Positions 1 through 7,755 of a stretch of 64,000 nt of DNA are shown in pieces. This stretch comes from Leptospira perdikensis (lineage in GTDB: Bacteria > Spirochaetota > Leptospiria > Leptospirales > Leptospiraceae). The stretch is from the NCBI RefSeq assembly GCF_004769575.1, contig NZ_RQGA01000014.1, positions 186,001-250,000 on the forward strand, written 5' to 3'. How positions within the stretch are numbered: the stretch's first letter is position 1; each line of letters starts with the position of its first letter. A model generated the notes under the pieces. It was not told where the DNA came from. It searched no databases and saw only the letters and a program-made list of their open reading frames with translations. The translations under genes were made by a program, and so were the position numbers.

Positions 1-521
1 ATTACGAAACTCCCTATTGGTCTACTCTTTGGCGTTCGACTATTTTACCTGGTTGGGGACAAAAATACATCGATGGCAAAAATTGGAAATTGTATGTATT
101 CCCGTTAGTTGCTGTTTCTGCCACTGCAGCTTATGCGAGTTCTTATAATAAATTTTTAAGTGCAAGATCGGACTACCAATCAGCGGTATTACTTGGTGCT
201 CTGCTAGTGGATAGGCAAGATGCACAACTTCTTTGGTTAGTGAATCGAACGAACGCAGAGGCGAAATTTAATACCGCAAAAACAGAGTTAGGTGTGATTC
301 AGGCCGGCGCAGGTATTTTGGGTGTATTTTTACTATATAACATTGTGGATTCTTATTTTTCTGCAAAACGAAATGTGGCAAACTACGAATCAGGATTTCC
401 CTTGGGTGAATCGGCAAAAAGGGTACAGGCAACGGTGACAACGGATGCCGGTTGGAACCAAACAAAATTGGCTTATGAATATGGGTCAAGGTACCAAATC
501 GAATTCTCTTCTCGTTTCTGA
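1..521 (+). CDS. DUF5683-like membrane protein, C-terminal part (5' end outside window)
   Basis: The reading frame is open from base 3 at the window edge to a TGA at 519-521, so the start lies upstream. A methionine-type start inside the window (TTG at 90) is not needed, because the residues before it continue sensibly with a WRSTILPGWGQ-type motif. That motif is typical of DUF5683-like proteins, where a Pro-Gly-Trp-Gly-Gln turn precedes membrane segments. Two hydrophobic stretches follow, around VFPLVAVSATAAYA and GILGVFLLYNIVDSYF, so it is probably an inner-membrane protein. Function is unknown. A hairpin separates it from hisD. Confidence 0.7.
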   Translation, partial: YETPYWSTLWRSTILPGWGQKYIDGKNWKLYVFPLVAVSATAAYASSYNKFLSARSDYQSAVLLGALLVDRQDAQLLWLVNRTNAEAKFNTAKTELGVIQAGAGILGVFLLYNIVDSYFSAKRNVANYESGFPLGESAKRVQATVTTDAGWNQTKLAYEYGSRYQIEFSSRF

Positions 522-526
522 CAAAA

Positions 527-564
527 AGCTTGTTTAGGGAAGGACTTCCCTCCAAGCTGATTTT
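527..564 (+). terminator. Hairpin with short T-run before hisD; possible terminator or attenuator
   Basis: Two nested inverted repeats are visible: AGCTTG (527-532) with CAAGCT (553-558), and AGGGAAG (536-542) with CTTCCCT (545-551). They are followed by TTTT at 561-564, directly before the hisD ATG at 565. The only purine-rich Shine-Dalgarno-like tract lies inside the hairpin. It may end the upstream transcript or modulate hisD. The T-run is short, so this is tentative. Confidence 0.35.
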
Positions 565-1857
565 ATGCCGATTCCTATCTTAAACTGTGACAGAAATTCA
601 CGGAATCAATTTGATCGTTTTCTCGCAGGAGCTCAAGAAGATTTAAGTTCTGCAACAGAGAGAATTCTTCCGATTTTAGAAGCTGTAAAATCTCGTGGGG
701 ACAAAGCTTTAATTGATTATACCGAGAAATTTGACGGCATCAAACTTACCTCGATCACACTCGACCCACAATCCATCCAAACTAATATCGATCCAAAAAT
801 CAAAGAATCCTTTCTGCGAGCTAAGGCAAATATCGAAGCTTTTCATGAAGCTCAAAAAAGAGAATCCTGGTCCAAAGTTATTGATGGTAACAGGTTAGGT
901 GTTAAATACACTCCGATTCCTTCTTTGTCCGTATATGCCCCAGGTGGAAAGGCATTGTATCCTTCTAGTGTACTTATGGGTGTCATTCCTGCAAAAATTG
1001 CGGGAGTAGGAAATATCCAACTCATCACACCGCCCCAAAAAGACGGACTTCCTGAAATTCTGATCTGGCTTTCCCAAATCCTTGGAGTCAGCCGAATTGT
1101 CACTGTGGGAGGTGCTCAAGGGATTGCTGCCACCGCTTATGGAACAGAATCCGTTCCTAAATCAGAATTTGTTGTGGGTCCTGGAAATGCTTACGTAGCT
1201 GCCGCCAAATCTTACTTAGCGGGTCAAGGACTCATTGGAATTGATAGCCCTGCAGGTCCAAGCGAAGTTTGTATCATTGCTGATTCTTCTGCCAATCCCA
1301 AATGGGTCGCTTGTGATATGTTATCACAAGCAGAACATGGTGAGGATTCCTCTGCCATTTTACTCACCACCGATCCAAGTTTTGCCAATCTTGTGAGTGA
1401 AGAATTAGAAAAGGCATTTGTAGAACGACCGAAACGATTGGAAATGAAACAAAATTCCATCTATAAAAATTCTGCCATTCTTGTATTCCCGAATCTTGAA
1501 GATTGTATTTGGTTTTCGAATGAACTAGCACCGGAACATTTAGAAATCCAAACTAAGGAAAACGATTTTGTTTTTTCCAAAATCGAACATGCGGGAAGTG
1601 TTTTCCTTGGACCTTATTCACCAGTGGCTATGGGTGATTATATCAGTGGCACAAACCATATTCTTCCCACCGCACGTGGTAGTCGGATTTATTCTTCTCT
1701 CGGTGTGGATACCTTCTTGAAACGAGTTACTTTTCAAGAAGTCACAAAAGAATCCTTAGAAACCTTGTATCCCTTTGTTAAATTAATGTCTGAATTGGAA
1801 GGTTTGGACGAAGAACACGGAACTAGTGTTAAAGTTCGGACAGAGGATTCAATATGA
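565..1857 (+). CDS. hisD: Histidinol dehydrogenase
   Basis: HisD carries out the last two steps of histidine synthesis, oxidising L-histidinol to L-histidine with two NAD+ in the cytoplasm. The 430-residue length is normal. Family motifs are present: YAPGGKALYPSS, VGGAQGIAATAYGT, and the zinc-site residues Gln255/His258 in SQAEHGEDS, Asp358 in MGDYISGTNH and His418 near the C-terminus. The stop overlaps the panC start as ATGA, so the two are translationally coupled. No other his gene is in this window. There is no clear Shine-Dalgarno between the hairpin and the ATG. Confidence 0.96.
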   Translation: MPIPILNCDRNSRNQFDRFLAGAQEDLSSATERILPILEAVKSRGDKALIDYTEKFDGIKLTSITLDPQSIQTNIDPKIKESFLRAKANIEAFHEAQKRESWSKVIDGNRLGVKYTPIPSLSVYAPGGKALYPSSVLMGVIPAKIAGVGNIQLITPPQKDGLPEILIWLSQILGVSRIVTVGGAQGIAATAYGTESVPKSEFVVGPGNAYVAAAKSYLAGQGLIGIDSPAGPSEVCIIADSSANPKWVACDMLSQAEHGEDSSAILLTTDPSFANLVSEELEKAFVERPKRLEMKQNSIYKNSAILVFPNLEDCIWFSNELAPEHLEIQTKENDFVFSKIEHAGSVFLGPYSPVAMGDYISGTNHILPTARGSRIYSSLGVDTFLKRVTFQEVTKESLETLYPFVKLMSELEGLDEEHGTSVKVRTEDSI

Positions 1858-2708
1858 TCGTTATATCCGATATATTAGAGTTAAAAAAACAGATTGGAGA
1901 ATGGAAAAGAGAAGGGTTAAGTATTGGTTTTTGTCCTACTATGGGTAGTTTACATGCCGGCCATATGGATCTTGTAGAAACATCCAAGAACGAAACAGAC
2001 AAAACCATTATGTCTATCTTCGTGAATCCAACTCAGTTCAACGACCCAAAGGATTTTGCGCAATATCCAATAAAAACGGACGATGATCTACGGTTATGCG
2101 AAGAAAAGGGGGTAGACTTGGTTTTTTTACCTGAGGTAAAAACAATGTACCCTGAAACTAAAACTCCCATTAGTTTAAGTATTCCTGAATTACAAAAACA
2201 TCTTTGTGGTCGGACTAGGCCTGGCCACTTTGAAGGTGTATTACAAATTGTATCTAAACTATTCCATTTGACAGAACCAAATAAAACTTTTTTTGGTTTG
2301 AAAGATTACCAACAATACCGAGTGATTTCTGCGATGGTAGAAAACTTAAATTTCCCTTTGGAAGTGATCGGAGTTCCGACACGGAGGGAAAAAGATGGAC
2401 TTGCCATGAGTTCGCGAAACGTTCGTTTGTCAGAAAAAGATAGAGAAACGGCAAGTTTGATTCCCCGAATGTTTGCTCTAGCCAAAAAAACCATTCTCGG
2501 GGGTGAAAAAGACATTCGACTCTGGAAAGAGATTTTAAGAGATTTTTTACTGACCGGATCTTCCCTACGTATTGATTATTTGGAAGTCGTTGATCCAATC
2601 CATCTCCAACCAAAAGAAAGATTAGAGGGTGAGGTTCTTTTGGCGATTGCTGTATTTGTAGGTGAAGTCCGCCTCATAGACAATCAAATCATAACCATTC
2701 CTAGTTAA
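1854..2708 (+). CDS. panC: Pantothenate synthetase
   Basis: PanC condenses pantoate with beta-alanine using ATP to give pantothenate, the vitamin B5 precursor of coenzyme A. The protein has 284 residues, the usual length. The nucleotidyltransferase HIGH-like motif is in PTMGSLHAGHMDLV (His34 and His37), pantoate-pocket residues in FVNPTQFND, and a late ATP-loop motif in AMSSRNVRLS. The start overlaps the hisD stop by four bases and mfd begins six bases after its stop, which suggests one transcript. Grouping with hisD and mfd is not a pathway unit. Confidence 0.96.
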   Translation: MIVISDILELKKQIGEWKREGLSIGFCPTMGSLHAGHMDLVETSKNETDKTIMSIFVNPTQFNDPKDFAQYPIKTDDDLRLCEEKGVDLVFLPEVKTMYPETKTPISLSIPELQKHLCGRTRPGHFEGVLQIVSKLFHLTEPNKTFFGLKDYQQYRVISAMVENLNFPLEVIGVPTRREKDGLAMSSRNVRLSEKDRETASLIPRMFALAKKTILGGEKDIRLWKEILRDFLLTGSSLRIDYLEVVDPIHLQPKERLEGEVLLAIAVFVGEVRLIDNQIITIPS

Positions 2709-2714
2709 ACATTC

Positions 2715-5700
2715 ATGTCCAAAGAAATCGAAGACCGTAAATTTAGTCCTAAACAAGTATCCACTGATTCCAAGTCATCTTTAGTCAATCTGAGTGGAAT
2801 CCCAGAATCGGCCCATTCTTACGTAACTGGATCTTTGTACGAGACACTGAGTGCTGATTCTACTTTTCTTGTTATCCTTCCTACAAATCAAGACGCGGAA
2901 AGTTTTTCTCGCGAACTACTAAGTTTTTTACCACAGGATGAGGTTTTCTATTTTCCGGGTCCTGAAAATATTCCTTATGAATATACAAAATGGCAAATGG
3001 AATGGAAGAGGGATCGAATTCTTACCATCAATAGAATTTTATCGGGAAATCGTTGTTTGGTGGTTACGTCTGTTTCAGCATTATTACGAAAACTTCCTAT
3101 TAAAGAAAGTCTTAAAGGAAAATCCATTTCTTTACAGTTAGGAAAGGACTTTCCTTTAGAAAAGTTATTATCCGAATTAGTCCATTTAGGTTATCATCGG
3201 GAAGAGGTGTGTGAACAATTTGGTCACTTTAGTTTGAAAGGTGGAATCCTAGATATTTATACACCTTATTTGACAAATCCAGTTCGGATCGATTTTTTTG
3301 GTGATACAGTGGATGAAATCAGAACCTTCGATCCTAATACCCAAAAATCCATTGCTAAAATTAAAGAAATTATCATTACAGCTGCTAACGAAACAATTGT
3401 TAGTCGTGATGAAAAAACAAAATATCAAGAAATATTGGAACTCAACAAAGAAAAACGACTTCCGATTGATTCTGAGTTAGAGGTCATTGAAGAACATTTG
3501 CCTCTCGTTCGTAAACATGAAGGTTTTTTAAAGTTCTTTCCCAAAAAACCAACCCTTATTTTTCCTAGATTTTTTGATACCAAGGAACGCTCCTATGGAA
3601 TGGAGAGAGAATACAATACTCTCTTTGAGAAAAAAAAGGAAGAGGCTTTTTGTTTAAAACCGGAAGAACTACTATCCTTTGATGAGGAATGGGAAACACT
3701 CACTTCTGAGGAGACTCCTGGAATTCGTTTTTCACTTTTACCGGACAACCAAAAAAATTATTCGTATGAACCAATCACAGAGGTGCGAGGATTTCGAGGA
3801 AAAATTAGGGAAGCAAAAGAATATTTTTTAGAACTTCTAAACGAAGACTCAGAAAATAAAATTTTTATCACCTCTTCTTTTTCCGCGCAGATGATGCGGC
3901 TGAAAGGTCTTTTTGCCGAAGATGAACTTGAAACAGTTCATTCTGATTCGGAAGATCCACTTCCCATTCCTTTTCAGAATGTAAAACCCGGAATCCATCT
4001 TGTGATATCGGATCTCAAACGAGGTTTTCATGCTTTAGAAGAGCATGTATATATATTTACAGACAACGACTTATTTGGTCGCCAATACAAACGTAAAACA
4101 CGTTATAAAAAACAAGCCTCTCAAATGATCGAGTCTTTCATTGATTTGAAAGAAGGCGATTATGTAGTTCATGTCAATCATGGTGTGGGCCGATTTGTTA
4201 AAATTGAAAGAACCAAAGCAGACGGAAAAGAAAGAGACTTTCTAAAATTAGAATATGCCGGTGGAGATAGTTTATTTGTTCCCCTCGATCAGATTTCTCT
4301 AGTTCAAAAATATATTGGGGGAACCGATTCTCCAAAACTCGACACCCTTGGTAAAAATTCTTGGAAGAAGGCCAAAGACAGGGTCCAGGAATCTGTTGAT
4401 AAACTTGCCGAAGAACTAGTTTTACTTTATTCTAATCGGATGAAATTAAATGGATTTGCCTTTCCTCCAGATACGATTTGGCAAGAAGAATTCGAAGCTG
4501 CTTTTGAATTCGAAGAAACTCCTGACCAAATTTCTGCCATAGAATCGGTAAAACAAGATTTAGAATCGGCAAGGCCTATGGACCGTTTGGTCTGTGGGGA
4601 TGTGGGTTATGGAAAAACGGAAGTTGCGATTCGTGCTGCTTTTAAGGTGATCATGGCCGGAAAACAAGTGATGCTTCTCACTCCGACTACCATACTTTCC
4701 TTACAACATTTTAATACTTTTAAATCTAGATATGAAAACTATCCGGTAAAAATTGCCTTTGTATCAAGATTTCGTTCTGCTTCGGAAATCAAAGAAGATC
4801 TAAAGAATTTTTCTGAAGGTAAGATTGATATGCTTATTGGAACTCATGCCATTTTGTCTTCTAAAGTGAAACCAAAAAATCTTGGTCTCCTTATCATTGA
4901 CGAGGAACAAAAGTTTGGTGTCACTCACAAAGAAGCTATTAAGAAATTTAAAAACCTTGTGGATGTTTTGACTCTGACAGCAACACCTATCCCGCGGACT
5001 TTACATATGGCACTGACTGGAATTCGTGAATTGTCTATCATTTCTACGGCTCCTAAAAATAGACAAAGTGTAGAAACGTATGTGTTAGAAGAAGATGACA
5101 CTCTCATTCAAGAAGCCATTCGGAAGGAGATTGAAAGAGGTGGTCAGGTTTTTTATTTGTACAATCGAGTAGAGTCCATTGAAGAGGAAGCAGCTTACAT
5201 TCGGTCTTTGGTACCCGAGATATCTGTTGGAATTTTACATGGCCAATTGACTGAAGATGAGATAGAGGAAACGCTTGTTGATTTTTATGAGCGTAAATAT
5301 GATATTTTAGTAACTACTACGATTATAGAATCGGGTATCGACATGCCAAATGTTAATACCCTTATTGTCAAACGAGCTGATATGTTTGGACTTTCTCAAC
5401 TCTACCAAATTCGAGGTCGTGTGGGCCGTTCTGACAGAAAAGCCTATGCCTATATGTTCTATCCTTCAAAGAAATTGATGACGGAACTTGCTGAAAAGAG
5501 GTTAAATACCATTTTCGAATATCAAGAGTTAGGTTCAGGTTTCAAGGTTGCTATGCGAGACTTAGAAATTCGCGGAGCTGGAAATTTGCTCGGAAAAGAA
5601 CAATCGGGCGATATTATGGAAGTTGGGTTTGATCTTTATGTGAAGATGTTAGAAGAAGCCATATCTCGAATCAAAGGGGAAGAGGTGCGAGTAGAAGTTC

Positions 5701-6137
5701 GTACTGCTGTGAACTTAAAAACAAACTTCTATTTACCAGACGATTATATTCCAGATACAAAACAGAAAATTGAATTTTACAAACGATTTGAAGGTTCCGC
5801 GAATCTGGATGAAATTGAGGAATTGTCATTGGAAATGGAGGATAGGTTTGGTGAATTGCCGCAAATTGCCAAAACTTTTGTGGAATTAGAAAAGATCCGT
5901 ACTCTGGCTTCCAATTTAGGTTTTGAATTTGTGACGGAAAAACCAGAAGAGATTTTGTTTAAATGTGGAACCTATTTTCGCGGAAATCCTGACCGAGTGA
6001 TCCAAGCAATAGCTAAATTTAAAGGACTTCTCATTTCTCCTCAAGAACCATCTGTATTACGTTATACGATTCCTGAACGGGAAGATTTGCAAAAAATCAA
6101 GAAATTGCTTTCCCTTTTGGAATTCTTAGCCGCTTAA
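2715..6137 (+). CDS. mfd: Transcription-repair coupling factor
   Basis: Mfd recognises RNA polymerase stalled at DNA lesions, removes it with its ATP-driven translocase and recruits UvrA for nucleotide excision repair. The 1140-residue protein shows the expected order. A UvrB-homology region comes first, then an RNA-polymerase interaction domain (KEGDYVVHVNHGVGRF, about residues 475-535). A superfamily 2 helicase core follows, with Walker A GDVGYGKTE (about 628) and Walker B DEEQ (about 728), and a TRCF domain is at the C-terminus. Motif VI reads QLYQIRGRVGRSDR. It starts six bases after panC, and a roughly 100-base gap follows before the next gene. Confidence 0.97.
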   Translation: MSKEIEDRKFSPKQVSTDSKSSLVNLSGIPESAHSYVTGSLYETLSADSTFLVILPTNQDAESFSRELLSFLPQDEVFYFPGPENIPYEYTKWQMEWKRDRILTINRILSGNRCLVVTSVSALLRKLPIKESLKGKSISLQLGKDFPLEKLLSELVHLGYHREEVCEQFGHFSLKGGILDIYTPYLTNPVRIDFFGDTVDEIRTFDPNTQKSIAKIKEIIITAANETIVSRDEKTKYQEILELNKEKRLPIDSELEVIEEHLPLVRKHEGFLKFFPKKPTLIFPRFFDTKERSYGMEREYNTLFEKKKEEAFCLKPEELLSFDEEWETLTSEETPGIRFSLLPDNQKNYSYEPITEVRGFRGKIREAKEYFLELLNEDSENKIFITSSFSAQMMRLKGLFAEDELETVHSDSEDPLPIPFQNVKPGIHLVISDLKRGFHALEEHVYIFTDNDLFGRQYKRKTRYKKQASQMIESFIDLKEGDYVVHVNHGVGRFVKIERTKADGKERDFLKLEYAGGDSLFVPLDQISLVQKYIGGTDSPKLDTLGKNSWKKAKDRVQESVDKLAEELVLLYSNRMKLNGFAFPPDTIWQEEFEAAFEFEETPDQISAIESVKQDLESARPMDRLVCGDVGYGKTEVAIRAAFKVIMAGKQVMLLTPTTILSLQHFNTFKSRYENYPVKIAFVSRFRSASEIKEDLKNFSEGKIDMLIGTHAILSSKVKPKNLGLLIIDEEQKFGVTHKEAIKKFKNLVDVLTLTATPIPRTLHMALTGIRELSIISTAPKNRQSVETYVLEEDDTLIQEAIRKEIERGGQVFYLYNRVESIEEEAAYIRSLVPEISVGILHGQLTEDEIEETLVDFYERKYDILVTTTIIESGIDMPNVNTLIVKRADMFGLSQLYQIRGRVGRSDRKAYAYMFYPSKKLMTELAEKRLNTIFEYQELGSGFKVAMRDLEIRGAGNLLGKEQSGDIMEVGFDLYVKMLEEAISRIKGEEVRVEVRTAVNLKTNFYLPDDYIPDTKQKIEFYKRFEGSANLDEIEELSLEMEDRFGELPQIAKTFVELEKIRTLASNLGFEFVTEKPEEILFKCGTYFRGNPDRVIQAIAKFKGLLISPQEPSVLRYTIPEREDLQKIKKLLSLLEFLAA

Positions 6138-6237
6138 TTTTTAGGCATTAGAATGTAGCACCTTTGGCCAAAAAAGGATAGACATTGCGGGAATTGGCGA
6201 AACCATCATCACAAATCCTTTCAGGCACTTAAATAAT

Positions 6238-6909
6238 ATGACTAAAATCCTTCCTTTGTTTGTTTTTTTGGCATCCCTTTTCCTCGTTCAGTGTTCGGAC
6301 TCCTCCCCAGTCATTGAAACTTTGGATAACCATAAAATTACCGTAAAAGACTTTGAAGCGGCTTATGACACCGCTCTTGATTCTATCAGCCGATTACAGA
6401 ATATCGAAAAAAAGACTCTTCTTGAGTTCATTGAAAAAGATATCAATGAAGTTCCACAAAACTTCCAAGATCTAAACTACCAGTTACAAAAGAAAAATTT
6501 CTACCAAACTTACCGTCAAATGATTATGACTCGCCTTGTGGCGGAGAAAAACGGTTATATCTCTCGCCCAGATGTAGCAGAAGTAATCAAACAAGTAGAA
6601 ATGCAAACCATTGCTCAAATGTATGTTTCTGAACAAGTAGAGAAAAAAATCCAAATCACTGACGAACAAGCGAAAGCTGAGTGCGAAAGACTCAGAGGAT
6701 TGGATCGAAATATTGCAAACCTAACTATTGATAAATGTCTTACTTTTGCAAAGGCGCAGATCAAACAACTCCAAACTAGAGAACAACTTCCTTTAGTAGT
6801 AGAAAGAATCAAAGAAGAAGTAACCATTAAACGAAACGATAAATTTGACTTGGATGCATACCTTGCACCAAAGAAAAAAGTGGAAGAACCAGCCAACCCA
6901 CAAAAATAA
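6238..6909 (+). CDS. Putative lipoprotein, 223 aa
   Basis: The N-terminus (MTKILPLFVFLASLFLVQC) is a lipoprotein signal peptide with the lipidated Cys at residue 19, followed by Ser-Asp. The mature part is helical and charged with no transmembrane segment, so it is membrane-anchored and periplasmic or surface exposed. The early segment (IETLDNHKITVKDFEAAYD) is weakly reminiscent of the N-terminal helices of SurA/PrsA-type chaperones, but no isomerase domain follows. uppP starts six bases downstream, so the two probably share a transcript and an envelope role. Exact function is not recognised. Confidence 0.8.
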   Translation: MTKILPLFVFLASLFLVQCSDSSPVIETLDNHKITVKDFEAAYDTALDSISRLQNIEKKTLLEFIEKDINEVPQNFQDLNYQLQKKNFYQTYRQMIMTRLVAEKNGYISRPDVAEVIKQVEMQTIAQMYVSEQVEKKIQITDEQAKAECERLRGLDRNIANLTIDKCLTFAKAQIKQLQTREQLPLVVERIKEEVTIKRNDKFDLDAYLAPKKKVEEPANPQK

Positions 6910-6915
6910 GTCGGA

Positions 6916-7755
6916 ATGGACAATACTTTAAATGCGTTTCTCCGTGGCATCATCGAAGCTGCCACGGAATTCCTTCCCGTATCCTCAACTGGACATCTAT
7001 TTCTTTTCAGTTATTTTTTCCCCTTTCAAAACCTTAAAATCGATCATGAAGCATTTGAGGATTTGTTCGATATTTTTATCCAAACAGGGGCAATCCTTTC
7101 AGTTGTTGTATTGTATTTCCAAGTTTTATGGAAACATACAAAAACAACGGCTTTATTTCTTATAAAGAAATCAGAAGACAAGTCGGGTTTTTCCTTTTAT
7201 CGTAATTTGATTTTAGGAATCCTTCCAATCCTCGTCCTTGGATTTGTTTTTAAAAACAGTTTGGATCAAATTAAAATGCGTCCGGATTTACTTCTCATCC
7301 TTGGCCTTTCCTGGTTCGTTGGTGGACTCATTATGGTTTTTGTGGAAATGAGACAATACGATGAAAGTGAAGGAAAAACAATTGGGATTAAAGAATCAAT
7401 TCTTGTTGGTTTATTTCAATGTTTTGCACTCATTCCCGGTGTTTCTAGATCAGCCGCCACCATCATTACTGCGAGAATTCTTGGTGTTTCTAAAAAGGAT
7501 TCTGCAGAATTTTCATTTTTTCTAGCGATTCCGGTTTTAACCTTAGCCGGTATTTATAAGTTATACAAACACCGATCCATTTTGAATTCAGAAACCATCG
7601 GTCTTCTTTTTTTTGGAAGTATCGTATCATTTATCATTTGTTACTTTATCATCCGTTTGTTTATGGCATTTATCCGTCGTAGGAGTTTTATCTCTTTCGG
7701 AATTTATAGAATTTTACTAGGTATTCTAGTTATCCTATACTTTGTCCGTGTTTAA
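6916..7755 (+). CDS. uppP: Undecaprenyl-diphosphatase (UppP/BacA family)
   Basis: UppP removes a phosphate from undecaprenyl diphosphate to recycle the lipid carrier for peptidoglycan and other glycans, and its overexpression is known to give bacitracin resistance. The 279-residue integral membrane protein carries the two family motifs: EAATEFLPVSSTGH (residues 14-27) and PGVSRSAATI (from 174). The usual EG(L/V)TEF is EAATEF here, a mild variant. About seven to eight hydrophobic segments are visible. It follows the lipoprotein gene closely, and its 3' end overlaps the convergent sensor gene by 26 bases. Confidence 0.95.
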   Translation: MDNTLNAFLRGIIEAATEFLPVSSTGHLFLFSYFFPFQNLKIDHEAFEDLFDIFIQTGAILSVVVLYFQVLWKHTKTTALFLIKKSEDKSGFSFYRNLILGILPILVLGFVFKNSLDQIKMRPDLLLILGLSWFVGGLIMVFVEMRQYDESEGKTIGIKESILVGLFQCFALIPGVSRSAATIITARILGVSKKDSAEFSFFLAIPVLTLAGIYKLYKHRSILNSETIGLLFFGSIVSFIICYFIIRLFMAFIRRRSFISFGIYRILLGILVILYFVRV

